Shown: piece by piece, positions 25,334 through 33,800 of the stretch | Numbering within the stretch: the stretch's first letter is position 1 | Layout: every line of letters begins with the position of its first letter | Assembly (NCBI GenBank): GCA_040981125.1 | Contig: JANRMQ010000001.1 | Coordinates: 868,001 to 932,000 of the forward strand | DNA: 64,000 bases | Source: DASSBQ01 sp040981125 | Lineage (GTDB): Bacteria > Nitrospirota > Nitrospiria > Nitrospirales > Nitrospiraceae | Direction of reading: 5' to 3' | Position numbers and translations under genes: made by a program | Notes under the pieces: model-generated | The model's input: the letters and a program-made list of their open reading frames with translations, nothing else | Databases searched by the model: none | What the model was told of the DNA's origin: nothing

Positions 25334-26236
25334 ATGACTTTCATCTATCATCCCGGCGAACGGGCAGTACAAGCACGCGCCAATCAACGTGACATCGCGG
25401 ATCGTATCGGCAAGTCCATCCGCGCCGCCGTCCCGCCGGCGGCGCGGGAATTCCTGCTCCACCAGCCCATGGCCATTATCGCAGCTGTCGATCGCGACGG
25501 CCGGCAGTGGGCTTCTGTATTGAGCGGCCATCCCGGCTTCATGCAGGCGGTCGATGGTCAGACAGTGAGAATGACCGCTCGCCCCACGGCGGGCGACCCA
25601 CTGGCTGAAAGCCTGGCAACCGGCGGCCAAGTCGGCATGACCGTGATCGACTTTGCAAGCCGCCATCGAATGAGGTTGAACGGCAAGACCGAAGTACGGG
25701 ACAGGGCGATTCACTTACTCGTTCAGCAGGTCTATGCCAATTGCCCCAAGTATATTCAAGCGAGACAGTGGCAACCGGCCGGTGAAGCACTCGAAGAGGC
25801 AAAGGTTCTGCGCACTCCTATTCTTACCGAAACGCAGCGGCGTCGGATTCGTGAAGCAGATACATTCTTCGTAGCCAGCAACCACCCGGACTGCGGAGTC
25901 GATGCGTCGCATCGCGGCGGCCCCCCCGGATTCGTGCGTGTGGTGAACGAGAGCCGACTGGTTTGGCCGGACTATTCCGGCAACATGATGTTCCAAACTT
26001 TGGGCAACATCGCCGTGAACCCCCGTACCGGATTGCTGTTCATAGACTTCGAGAAAGGCGACACAATACAACTTACAGGACGGGCCTCTATCAATTGGGA
26101 CGCTGACCGTGCGGGGGACTTTCCCGGCGCAGAACGTCTCGTGGAGTTTGAGATCGAGGAAATAGTTGAAACGACCGGCGCACTCCCCTTCCGTTGGCAA
26201 TTTATTGAGGCTTCACCGTTCAACCCAGCCGGGTGA
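25334..26236 (+). CDS. Pyridoxamine 5'-phosphate oxidase-fold flavoprotein
   Basis: 300 aa from the ATG at 25334 (GAAAGGAG box). The split-barrel flavin-binding fold is visible twice: residues about 35-110 (QPMAIIAAVDRDGRQWASVL) and about 180-260 (TFFVASNHP..GVDASHRGG, VWPDYSGNMMFQTLGNI, TGLLFIDFEKGD). Such two-domain proteins bind FMN/FAD or F420-like cofactors and are often fused to ferredoxin reductases; here the C-terminus lacks any reductase. Second gene of the CGNR-controlled operon. Role in oxidative detoxification is inference. Confidence 0.85.
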   Translation: MTFIYHPGERAVQARANQRDIADRIGKSIRAAVPPAAREFLLHQPMAIIAAVDRDGRQWASVLSGHPGFMQAVDGQTVRMTARPTAGDPLAESLATGGQVGMTVIDFASRHRMRLNGKTEVRDRAIHLLVQQVYANCPKYIQARQWQPAGEALEEAKVLRTPILTETQRRRIREADTFFVASNHPDCGVDASHRGGPPGFVRVVNESRLVWPDYSGNMMFQTLGNIAVNPRTGLLFIDFEKGDTIQLTGRASINWDADRAGDFPGAERLVEFEIEEIVETTGALPFRWQFIEASPFNPAG

Positions 26237-26340
26237 GGAAATGGCGGATCAGCGGTACAGCAAAGCTAAGCATTTAGCGCGCGTACTCATCATGGGGGTC
26301 GGTCATGTGAGTACCGTAATGGATGATGGATGTGGAGCCG

Positions 26341-27351
26341 CTATTTTTCCGAATTGGGTATGGCGCTAGTTGATACAGTCCTCAGTTTAAACATTAGCTT
26401 CTCGCCTGCGGGAGTGAGTGACCAAAATAGCGCCATGTCGCCTTTAACCGTTTTCGAATAGTTTGTTTTCACAAGACCAAGCGCCTTCAACTGCACACAA
26501 ACAGTTCGGAAATCCTGATCATCTAAGTCCGCAGAACTTCCACCGAAGAGGCGAGCTTTTTTAAAAAGAGCTGATTCTAGAACCGATTTAACGTAAGCAT
26601 CATTAGGATACTTTTCCATATATGGAGATATATGGGCAAATATCTCGGACCAAGTCGCTTTAACATTCCAATCTCGTTGTCCGTATCCATCTTTGTGATA
26701 CCGCCCATGCAGTTCAATGTGCTCATCTAGGTTTGCTATATTTTCAACAGCTGGGCGTAATTGGCTTGAGAGATCAGATACCATTGTGAGGAGCTCGGTG
26801 TTCTGTTTACGAAGTTCATTTATTTCATTTAGAAGATCTTCACTCGCAGCTCTGTTCGCCCTTATCCATCCGACAGCGGGAAACATCATCATGGTTCTGG
26901 ATAGATTAGTGGCAACCAAACTTGGAAGTTCTTCAGCATTCTTCCAGAATCTCACTAGGCGGTTAGTCTTAACTTTATCTTTGAACTGTTTCAATCTCTC
27001 TCTCAGTACAGGATCCGTCTCAGATTTCCCGAGCGGGATGTCGTCTGGATTTTCGTGAAGCAACGAGACGACTTTCAAGCCACGACCAATAGCGTAATCG
27101 TATTCCTGTTCTGTGTAACTAATTCCAGCTTCGGTGGTCGACCCGTATCTGCCTCCAATGATGAGCAAGTAATAATCGCAATCGTCTATTATCCGCTTTA
27201 TGAACTCGAATTGCTCCTGGTCCGCAGCAGGGAAAAGTTCCATGCCCGCCGGAATGCACTCCAGTTCCATAAGAGTCTGAATAACGCGCCGCCTTTCTTC
27301 CTTTAGATCCGCGTAGGTGGAACTTACAAAGACTTGGTACCGCTTATCCAT
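26341..27351 (-). CDS. DUF4062 domain protein (TIR-like N-terminus)
   Basis: 336 aa. Residues 4-90 match DUF4062: YQVFVSSTYADLKEERRRV, MELFPAADQEQFEFI and YYLLIIGGRYGS, a Rossmann-like fold related to TIR/SEFIR domains. A coiled segment follows (about 170-200), then a helical region and a winged-helix-like C-terminus (TVCVQLKALGLV, SLTPAGEKLMFKL). DUF4062 occurs in signalling and putative defence proteins. Base composition is clearly more AT-rich than neighbours, indicating recent acquisition. No partner gene is adjacent; the flanks are gene-poor. Effector chemistry is not established. Confidence 0.83.
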   Translation of the reverse strand: MDKRYQVFVSSTYADLKEERRRVIQTLMELECIPAGMELFPAADQEQFEFIKRIIDDCDYYLLIIGGRYGSTTEAGISYTEQEYDYAIGRGLKVVSLLHENPDDIPLGKSETDPVLRERLKQFKDKVKTNRLVRFWKNAEELPSLVATNLSRTMMMFPAVGWIRANRAASEDLLNEINELRKQNTELLTMVSDLSSQLRPAVENIANLDEHIELHGRYHKDGYGQRDWNVKATWSEIFAHISPYMEKYPNDAYVKSVLESALFKKARLFGGSSADLDDQDFRTVCVQLKALGLVKTNYSKTVKGDMALFWSLTPAGEKLMFKLRTVSTSAIPNSEK

Positions 27352-27661
27352 TCGAGTTTCCTGCTCTGCTACCTATCGCACCCTCCTGAGTCCTGTATTT
27401 ATACAATGGACGCTGCTTCATATCTATCCGAACCTTACACTTGCGGAATCGCACGCCATCCGTTCGACGTCACATTTGGCGGACTTTAGCCAAGGTCGCC
27501 TACTGTGTCAAACATCCTCCTATAGGTATCGGATCTGAAATGTGCAGCCTGCTATTCCAACACCACAATAGTTGCCACGCTTGGTCCATCAAGGCCTGTG
27601 GCCGCGACTTTGTCGGCGAGCCGCGCTGATGTGCGGAGGTGCAGGACGAGCGAGGCCCGAA

Positions 27662-27691
27662 CGGCAATGCCATCACTTTATGGCATTGCCG
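27662..27691. repeat. Strong inverted repeat
   Basis: CGGCAATGCCAT and ATGGCATTGCCG, perfect 12-base arms around a 6-base loop (cacttt). No T-tract follows, so it may be a transposon-end or structural remnant rather than a terminator. Confidence 0.6.
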
Positions 27692-27737
27692 GATCGGAAT
27701 CCCCCGAGTTCCTACGTGGGGACTGGGGGGAGTCGCA

Positions 27738-27774
27738 GCCGTTCTGCCGCTCGCTTACAGCAGACCCGGCGAGC
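27738..27774 (+). repeat. 37-base direct repeat, copy 1
   Basis: Shares a 29-base exact core (27743-27771, opening TCTGCCGCTCGCTTACAGCA) with 27965-27993; two mismatches over the 37 bases. Spacing between copies is 222 bases. Confidence 0.7.
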
Positions 27775-27959
27775 CGGCAGAAGCGAGCACAGGTCTTGAT
27801 GGACTCAGACCGGAGTTGACCAACGGATTGAAACCCGATTAGGAAATTAGGATTAGAGAGCCGCAACCATCTTGTCGCACGCTACAGCAGCGAAGTAGGC
27901 CTGTGCCCCGAGAAGGACAAGTTCAAGAGTCCTTGGCCGTGTCTTTCGTCTCAGAGTTA

Positions 27960-27996
27960 GCCGCTCTGCCGCTCGCTTACAGCAGACCCGGCGTGC
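27960..27996 (+). repeat. 37-base direct repeat, copy 2
   Basis: Second copy of the 27738 repeat in the same gene-free tract. Confidence 0.7.
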
Positions 27997-28058
27997 CTCA
28001 TCTGAGCAACGCCCCTCAGAAGCAGGTGCTAATTCGAACAGCCGCAGAGCCCTGCCGC

Positions 28059-28083
28059 CTCACCGTCTCGGCGGCGTGAACAA
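28059..28083 (+). repeat. CTCACCG-CTCG-CGGCGTG repeat, copy 2
   Basis: 22 of 25 positions equal the copy at 19471-19495; lies just downstream of the NTF2-like gene on the minus strand. Confidence 0.5.
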
Positions 28084-28111
28084 ACGTGAGGCTCGTTAGT
28101 CCTCGCCTCGT

Positions 28112-28504
28112 TCACCCCATGACCGGCGAGCCGTGGTGATGGATCATCAGCCACTCGTCCCCGATTCGCTCGAACAGATTCGTCGCGAGCACGCGGGTCT
28201 CGATCGGCTGCTCGCCCTGGCGGCTGGCAAGATTCTCCGTGCAGATCACCCACCCGATGTCGCCGGCCACCTGAACCTGCACCTCGGTCAGTTCGAATGA
28301 CATGGAAAAGGTATTGTTGAAGATCAGCACCCAGGAATCGCGGACGGCGGGCCAGCCGGACCGCAGGGACCAGCCGGGATGGATGCAGGTGACATAGTCC
28401 TGATGCGCCCAGATCTTATCCATCTGGGCGACATCCAGACTTTCGAAGGCTTCATAGAAGGCACGATTGGCTTGGGTCACCTCTTCGATTCTCTGTTCAA
28501 TCAC
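28112..28504 (-). CDS. SnoaL/NTF2-like (DUF4440-type) protein
   Basis: 130 aa single-domain cone-shaped NTF2 fold: N-terminal helices (RAFYEAFESLDVAQMDKIWA), then VTCIHPGWSLRSGW and the beta sheet (FELTEVQVQVAGDIGWVICTENL, RVLATNLFERIGDEWLMIHHHGS). The opening and HHHGSP ending are common in actinobacterial and Nitrospira homologues annotated as nuclear transport factor 2 family. Usually an enzyme, immunity or ligand-binding scaffold; substrate unknown. Stand-alone gene, with 150 bases to the LuxR module upstream. Confidence 0.85.
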   Translation of the reverse strand: MIEQRIEEVTQANRAFYEAFESLDVAQMDKIWAHQDYVTCIHPGWSLRSGWPAVRDSWVLIFNNTFSMSFELTEVQVQVAGDIGWVICTENLASRQGEQPIETRVLATNLFERIGDEWLMIHHHGSPVMG

Positions 28505-28655
28505 TCGCCGCTCCTGTGATGAGGTCCGCTATCATACTGCAAACCACCTCACAGGAGCGAGCGCGATGTTGGGCGCGGGGCGAACAGCCGGCGCGGGAAA
28601 CGGCGGCGGCTCGAGGTCGATCACGAGGCTAACCGCCGCTTGCCGCAATGATCGG

Positions 28656-28967
28656 TCAACGGCTGTCCATCCCCGCAGCGAGCAACCCGGTTTCAATGGC
28701 GGTTTTCAACAGCTGGGCCGTATTGGACACCCGTAGCTTTTTCATCATGTTGGCCCGATGCGCTTCGACGGTTTTAATGCTGATCCCGAGTTGATGCGCG
28801 ATATAGCGATTCGTGAACCCGGCCCATACCTGCTGCAGAATTTCCCGCTCGCGCGGCGTGAGATCTTCCGGCCGATGCCGCCGCGCCGGAGCGTCCATTC
28901 CCACAGCTTCGCCGCGACCCGACATGGCCACCAGGGTGCTCGCGATTCCTTCCTCTTTGTACAACAT
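28656..28967 (-). CDS. LuxR-type HTH protein without receiver (module 2)
   Basis: 103 aa from the ATG at 28967, preceded by AAAGGAGGAG; the frame extends to 29120 but overlaps the upstream gene there. The DNA-binding domain (RPEDLTPREREILQQVW, GISIKTVEAHRANMMKKL, RVSNTAQLLKTAIE) is highly similar to that of module 1, with near-identical recognition helix, so both probably read related sites. No sensing domain. The small partner gene lies 31 bases upstream. Downstream hairpin present in module 1 is absent. Confidence 0.88.
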   Translation of the reverse strand: MLYKEEGIASTLVAMSGRGEAVGMDAPARRHRPEDLTPREREILQQVWAGFTNRYIAHQLGISIKTVEAHRANMMKKLRVSNTAQLLKTAIETGLLAAGMDSR

Positions 28968-28998
28968 GGCCCTCCTCCTTTGTTGCCGGCGACCCGGC

Positions 28999-29244
28999 TT
29001 ATTGTTCGACTTTCGGTATCCGCTGCGTTGTTTGCCACAGTCCTTGGAGATATCCAAATACGGCCGCAATGGCCAGGCTACGGTCCTGCCACGATGTTTG
29101 CGCATTGCTGCCCAGATCAATCCAATAACCGTCCACTTTCTCCCGAACGACCAAGCGCTCGAACGGACCCTGCGCCGAGGGCTGGATCGTCAGCAAGAAC
29201 TCGCGATCCGATCCATTTTGAAGCAGAAAACCTTTAACGGTCAT
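28999..29244 (-). CDS. Small conserved partner protein (module 2)
   Basis: 81 aa, ATG at 29244 with AGGAGG box. Paralogue of the 22968-23204 product; both begin (M/V)xVKGFL and end YLxxLWQ plus a short tail. Predicted small alpha/beta protein, cytoplasmic, no Cys cluster. Encoded directly before a LuxR HTH gene and 250 bases after the end of the sigma-54 response-regulator gene; a sigma-54-like site lies in that gap. No family recognised. Confidence 0.78.
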   Translation of the reverse strand: MTVKGFLLQNGSDREFLLTIQPSAQGPFERLVVREKVDGYWIDLGSNAQTSWQDRSLAIAAVFGYLQGLWQTTQRIPKVEQ

Positions 29245-29430
29245 GACTCGATCCTCCTGAGCGAACGATTCAGTCCCTGGCGACGGCTTCCTCTGGGAAT
29301 TCGAATGGTAGGTTTGGCGACTCGCATGGACATTCCTTCACTCAAGCTCCATGCCAGCCACGGTGCGCAGCCGTATCGGCCTTTTTCAACGGGATAGAGA
29401 ACGCAGATCAGGGATGGCAACTTTGGAGCT

Positions 29431-29465
29431 GTGCCAACGCTGTGCCATGATGGAAGCCTGTGCCA
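29431..29465 (-). promoter_or_regulatory. Candidate sigma-54 promoter and TGGCAC cluster before module 2
   Basis: Minus-strand TGGCACAGCGTTGGCA (29447-29432) fits the -24/-12 consensus TGGCAC-N5-TTGCA with correct spacing and one change. Two further TGGCAC lie at 29436-29431 and 29465-29460. The start site would be about 175 bases before the small gene. Adjacent gene encodes a sigma-54 activator. Confidence 0.5.
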
Positions 29466-29494
29466 GAGCTGTCACGGCGTGAGGGATGGCGGCG

Positions 29495-30868
29495 TCAGAT
29501 AGTCAGGGGCAAGTCATATTCGAGGAGTCGCCGATAGAATGTGCGCCGGCTCATTCCCAAAAGACGAGCGGCTTCGGAGCGGTTGCCGCCGGCTTCCCGC
29601 AAGGCGATCAGAATGCGGTCCCGTTCGTCGGATGACGGCCGTTCACCCGCATGTTCCGGCGGGAGATCGGGCGCGATGATCTCCGGCGGGAGATCGTCAT
29701 ACTCGATCATCGAGCTTTTGCAATGGATGACCGCCGCTTCGATCGCGCTTTTCAGCTCCCGAACATTCCCGGGCCAAGTGTATCCCGCGAGCCCTTGCAT
29801 GGCGGCGTCGCTGATCTGATGAACCGGCTTTTCCATGATCGACCGGAACTGGCCGAGAAAGAAATGCGTCAGGACCGGCACATCATCCTGCCTGGCGCGC
29901 AAGGGCGCAATATGGATGCGCGCGACACGAATTCGATATAAGAGATCGCGACGAAACGTGCCCTTCTCCACATCATCGGCCAGCTTGTGATGCGTCGCCG
30001 CCAGAACGCGCACATCCACCTTGCGCGGCTTCGCTTCTCCCAGTCGCGTGATTTCCCGCTCTTGAAGCACACGCAACAGGCCGGTTTGGACGGCAGGCGG
30101 GATGTCGCCGATCTCGTCGAGGAAAATCGTTCCACCATTCGCTGCCTCGAAAACGCCTTCCTGCGAATCGATCGCTCCGGTGAACGATCCTTTCTTATGG
30201 CCGAAGAGCTGACTCCCCAGAATCGATTCGGTAAAACCGGCGCAGTTGACCGCAATGAACGGCTGATCCTTGCGGCGGCTCGCCGAGTGGATCGCTCTGG
30301 CGACCAGTTCCTTCCCGGTGCCTGTTTCCCCTTCGATCAGGACTGTGGAGTCCACTGCCGCAATCTCTTGGATCTGCGTGTACAACCGGGTCATGCAGGG
30401 ACTGTGGCCGACGAGGTCGAAAAAACGACCGGCTTTGGCCAATTGACGCTCTAAGTCCTGCGCTTTGTCTTCCGCTTCAAAACGCCGGGTCAGATTCTCG
30501 ACCCATTGCTCCGCGACACCGAGACGCAGCTTGAGCAACTCCGATCCGAGCGGCTTCACCAGATAATCGTTGACGCCGGCCTGGAGCGCCACCTTGAGAC
30601 TCTCGGGTGTATTGTGCGCCGTCACCATAATGATGACACATCGCTCCCCGCGCCGGTCCGCGCGGATCTTCCGGCAGAGCTGAATACCGTCCATCCCGCC
30701 GCATCCCAGCTCCCAATCCAGCAGGATCAAGGGATACTGTCCCCTCTCGTAGGCTCTCCATCCGGCCTCGCCATCCGCGCACGCCTGCACGTAATGGCCC
30801 AACGATCGGATGACTTGCCCGAACAAGTCCCGGATATCTTCCTGGTCTTCGACGATCAGCACCCGCAT
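29495..30868 (-). CDS. NtrC-family sigma-54-dependent response regulator
   Basis: 457 aa from the ATG at 30868. Receiver domain 1-120 with phospho-Asp51 (LLDWELG) and KP at 105-106; AAA+ domain about 155-385 with Walker A GETGTGKE (180-187), the sigma-54 loop GSFTGA at 227-232 (usual GAFTGA) and Walker B GTIFLDEIGD; Fis-type HTH at the C-terminus (EAGGNRSEAARLLGMSRRTF). It should activate sigma-54 promoters after phosphorylation. It lies 18 bases after the hybrid kinase gene, its obvious partner, and upstream of a sigma-54-like site before module 2. Confidence 0.94.
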   Translation of the reverse strand: MRVLIVEDQEDIRDLFGQVIRSLGHYVQACADGEAGWRAYERGQYPLILLDWELGCGGMDGIQLCRKIRADRRGERCVIIMVTAHNTPESLKVALQAGVNDYLVKPLGSELLKLRLGVAEQWVENLTRRFEAEDKAQDLERQLAKAGRFFDLVGHSPCMTRLYTQIQEIAAVDSTVLIEGETGTGKELVARAIHSASRRKDQPFIAVNCAGFTESILGSQLFGHKKGSFTGAIDSQEGVFEAANGGTIFLDEIGDIPPAVQTGLLRVLQEREITRLGEAKPRKVDVRVLAATHHKLADDVEKGTFRRDLLYRIRVARIHIAPLRARQDDVPVLTHFFLGQFRSIMEKPVHQISDAAMQGLAGYTWPGNVRELKSAIEAAVIHCKSSMIEYDDLPPEIIAPDLPPEHAGERPSSDERDRILIALREAGGNRSEAARLLGMSRRTFYRRLLEYDLPLTI

Positions 30869-30886
30869 GAACAGCATGCTCCGGGA

Positions 30887-33800
30887 TTACACAAAAACCA
30901 ATGCCACCCGATCCAAATAGTCGTTCAGTGCGGTCACATCCGCCTCGATCGCGCCCGCGTTCCGCTCGGCCGCCGCTTGCTCGATATGCTCGCCCAGGCG
31001 ACTGATGACCGCGGACCCATACGTTCCACCGGCTCCTTTGATGCCGTGTCCCAGCGCCCTGATTCGCTCGAAATCGCCTTTGGTGAGTTCCGCGACGATC
31101 TGCTCCGCGTCCCGCCGGCGATTCGCAAGAAATTTCGGCATCAATTCCTCCAGTTCGGCGCTCACCTCCAGAACCAACCGGTCGTCCGGACCGGACTTCG
31201 AGGGAGGGGCGTTAGTCGCCGGCCGGCCCTCCGTATGCTGCATGATGGCCTGGAGCAATTGCGCCTTGCGGATGGGTTTCACCAGATGGGCGGTGCAGCC
31301 TGCCGTCAGGCTTTTCTGCACCTCGCCTTTCAAGGCATTGGCGGTCAATGCCAAGATCGGCGCCGGAGGCCGACTCTGGTCCGCTTCCCATTTTCGGATC
31401 AATCCGGTCGCCTGATAGCCGTCCATGACCGGCATCTGGATATCCATGAGCACGAGGTCATAGGAAGCCCGGGCGAACATTTCCACGGCAATCTGTCCAT
31501 TCGCCGCCATATCCAACTGATAAGGACTCTTCTTCAGATACAATTCAATCATGCGGCGGTTATCGGCGAAATCCTCGACCAACAGAATCCGCAAGGGACG
31601 CATTGGTCGCGACAGGGCCTGCTCTTCACCTTCCGAAGACGGGAGCGGCAAAGCCGTTTGCGCCCCGACGATAGCCATGATGGCGTTGAAGAGATCGGAC
31701 CGTCTGAACGGTTTGGTCAGGTATCGGGTAATGCCCAGCCGCCGAATCATTTCTTGATCGCTGTGGTTTCGCTCCGAAGCCAACATGATAATGGGAAGTT
31801 TCGACGACACCGGCTTGCGCGCCATCGATTCCGCCACCTGCCAGCCGTTCCGGCCCGGCATTCGCACATCAAGGATAACGAGGCGGAACGGTTCTCCTGC
31901 CTCGCCTGCCCGCGCAAGCGAGTCCAACGCATCGTCCCCATCTGCCGCTTCCTCGACGGGAATTCCCCATGACACCAATGTCTCCCGCACGATCAACCGG
32001 TTGGTCGTGTTATCATCCACGATCAAGGTCTTCAACGCCGCCAACCGCTCCCATTGCGGAAGAAGCTCCGCCGACGATTGCATCACTCCCACTCCAAAAC
32101 TGGCGGTGAAGAAAAAGGTGCTGCCCGAGCCGAGTTCACTTTCAACCCAAATACGCCCCCCCATGCGCTCCACCAACTTCTTGGAAATCGTCAGCCCCAG
32201 GCCGGTGCCGCTGTACTGCCGGGTAGTCGAATGGTCGGCCTGACTGAAACTTTCGAAAATGATGTCCAGTTTGTCCGCCGGAATTCCGATACCCGTATCG
32301 CGCACGGAGAAGAGCAGCGCGCCCCGCCCGCCACCGGCGGGATCGGACTGAATCTGCAACACGACTTCTCCCGCTTCGGTGAAGCGAATCGCATTGCCCA
32401 ACAGGTTGATCAGAATTTGTCGCAGCCGGTTCGGATCACCGATGAGGAATCCCGGCACATCCGACTTGATGCGATAGGCCAACTCGAGATTTTTCTCATT
32501 GGCTCGGATGGCGACCAGTTCCGCAACCCGTTGAACCAGGTCGTGGAGATCGAATTCCACGGCGTCCATTTCCAGATGCCCCGCCTCGATTTTAGAAAGA
32601 TCCAGAATGTTATTGATGAGGCCCACCAAGTTTTTCCCGGCATCCCGGAAGATCCGCACATATTCCTGTTGGTCTTCGTTCAGCGGCGTCTCGGATAACA
32701 AATCGGCCATGCCGACGATTGCATTCATCGGGGTCCGAATCTCGTGGCTCATCGTGGCAAGAAAATCACTCTTGGCCCGATTGGCGGCCTCCGCCGCCTC
32801 TTTCGCAATGAGCAGCGCTTGCTCCGCTTCCCGCCGATTTGTCGCTTCATAGGCGAGCAACACCACATGCGCAATGGCCGACGCAAACTGCTGCTCCGCC
32901 ACGGTCCACCGGCGAGCCGGCCCGACATGTTCGTGGCAGACCACGCCGGCCAGTCTGCCTTCTCGGGAAATCGGCACATCCAGCACCGACGTGACGTCCG
33001 GCGGAGCCGAGGCCGACAGCGTTCGTTCGCCTGCCCGGCTGTCGCTGCGCACCTCATCCACGGCGATCACTCCTTCCCGGGAGAGCCGCTCGAAATAGTC
33101 CGGATGGTCGCCGGCCGACAGCACCTGCCCGTCGCCATGGCGAGCGCACGACCGCTCGTATAGCTCCACACAACGCAACTGGACGCCGTCGCGGTCGAAC
33201 AACCACACGCTGCCCCGTTCGACATCCAGGCCTTTGGTGGAGGCCTCCATGATATCGCGCAGGGCGTCCGACCACTGCCCGCTGCTGATATGCGCATTTT
33301 GTGTCAGGCGCATCAGCGCCTCCTGATGTTTCAGGAGCACCTCTTGATTATGGTGGAGCGCATCCTCGGCCTGTTTGCGCCTGGTAATGTCCAGGATCAG
33401 AGTCAACAGACACTGTTCGCGCCCAATGGTCAAAATCTCGACATTGAACAGGCAGTGCCGGACGTCTCCGGATTTGAGATGATAGGCTTTCTCCATGAAG
33501 CGAATATGCCCGTCGCGTTTGAGGGTCAGGAGGAGATCCTCGCGGTCTTCCGGCTTCACCCATAACCCGAAGTCGAGCGCGGTCGTCCCGATGACTTCCG
33601 CTCGGGTGCCTCCGAAGGTGCGCAGGAACGCCTCGTTCACGTCCAAAAGCCGGCCGTCCTTATAACGGCTGATCACCATGGCGGCGGGACTGCTCCGAAA
33701 CGCCGTGGCGAATCGCTCTTCGCTTTCCCGGAGAGCGGATTCGACCCGCTTGCGTTCGGTAATATCCCGGGCGACGACTTGAAACCCACTGATTCGCTCG

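Larger units (their letters stand above)
27352..28111. other. 760-base gene-free tract with repeats
   Basis: No frame here has convincing coding character. It contains a 12-base-pair hairpin (27662-27691), two copies of a 37-base repeat (27738 and 27960) and, at its left, AT-rich sequence continuous with the DUF4062 gene. It looks like a decayed mobile or acquired segment. Confidence 0.55.

Noticed and set aside
27441..27842. Several short frames (62-75 codons) in the gene-free tract
   Set aside because: They overlap one another in all frames, lack ribosome sites and have atypical Arg/Ser-rich composition produced by repeats; no family resemblance.
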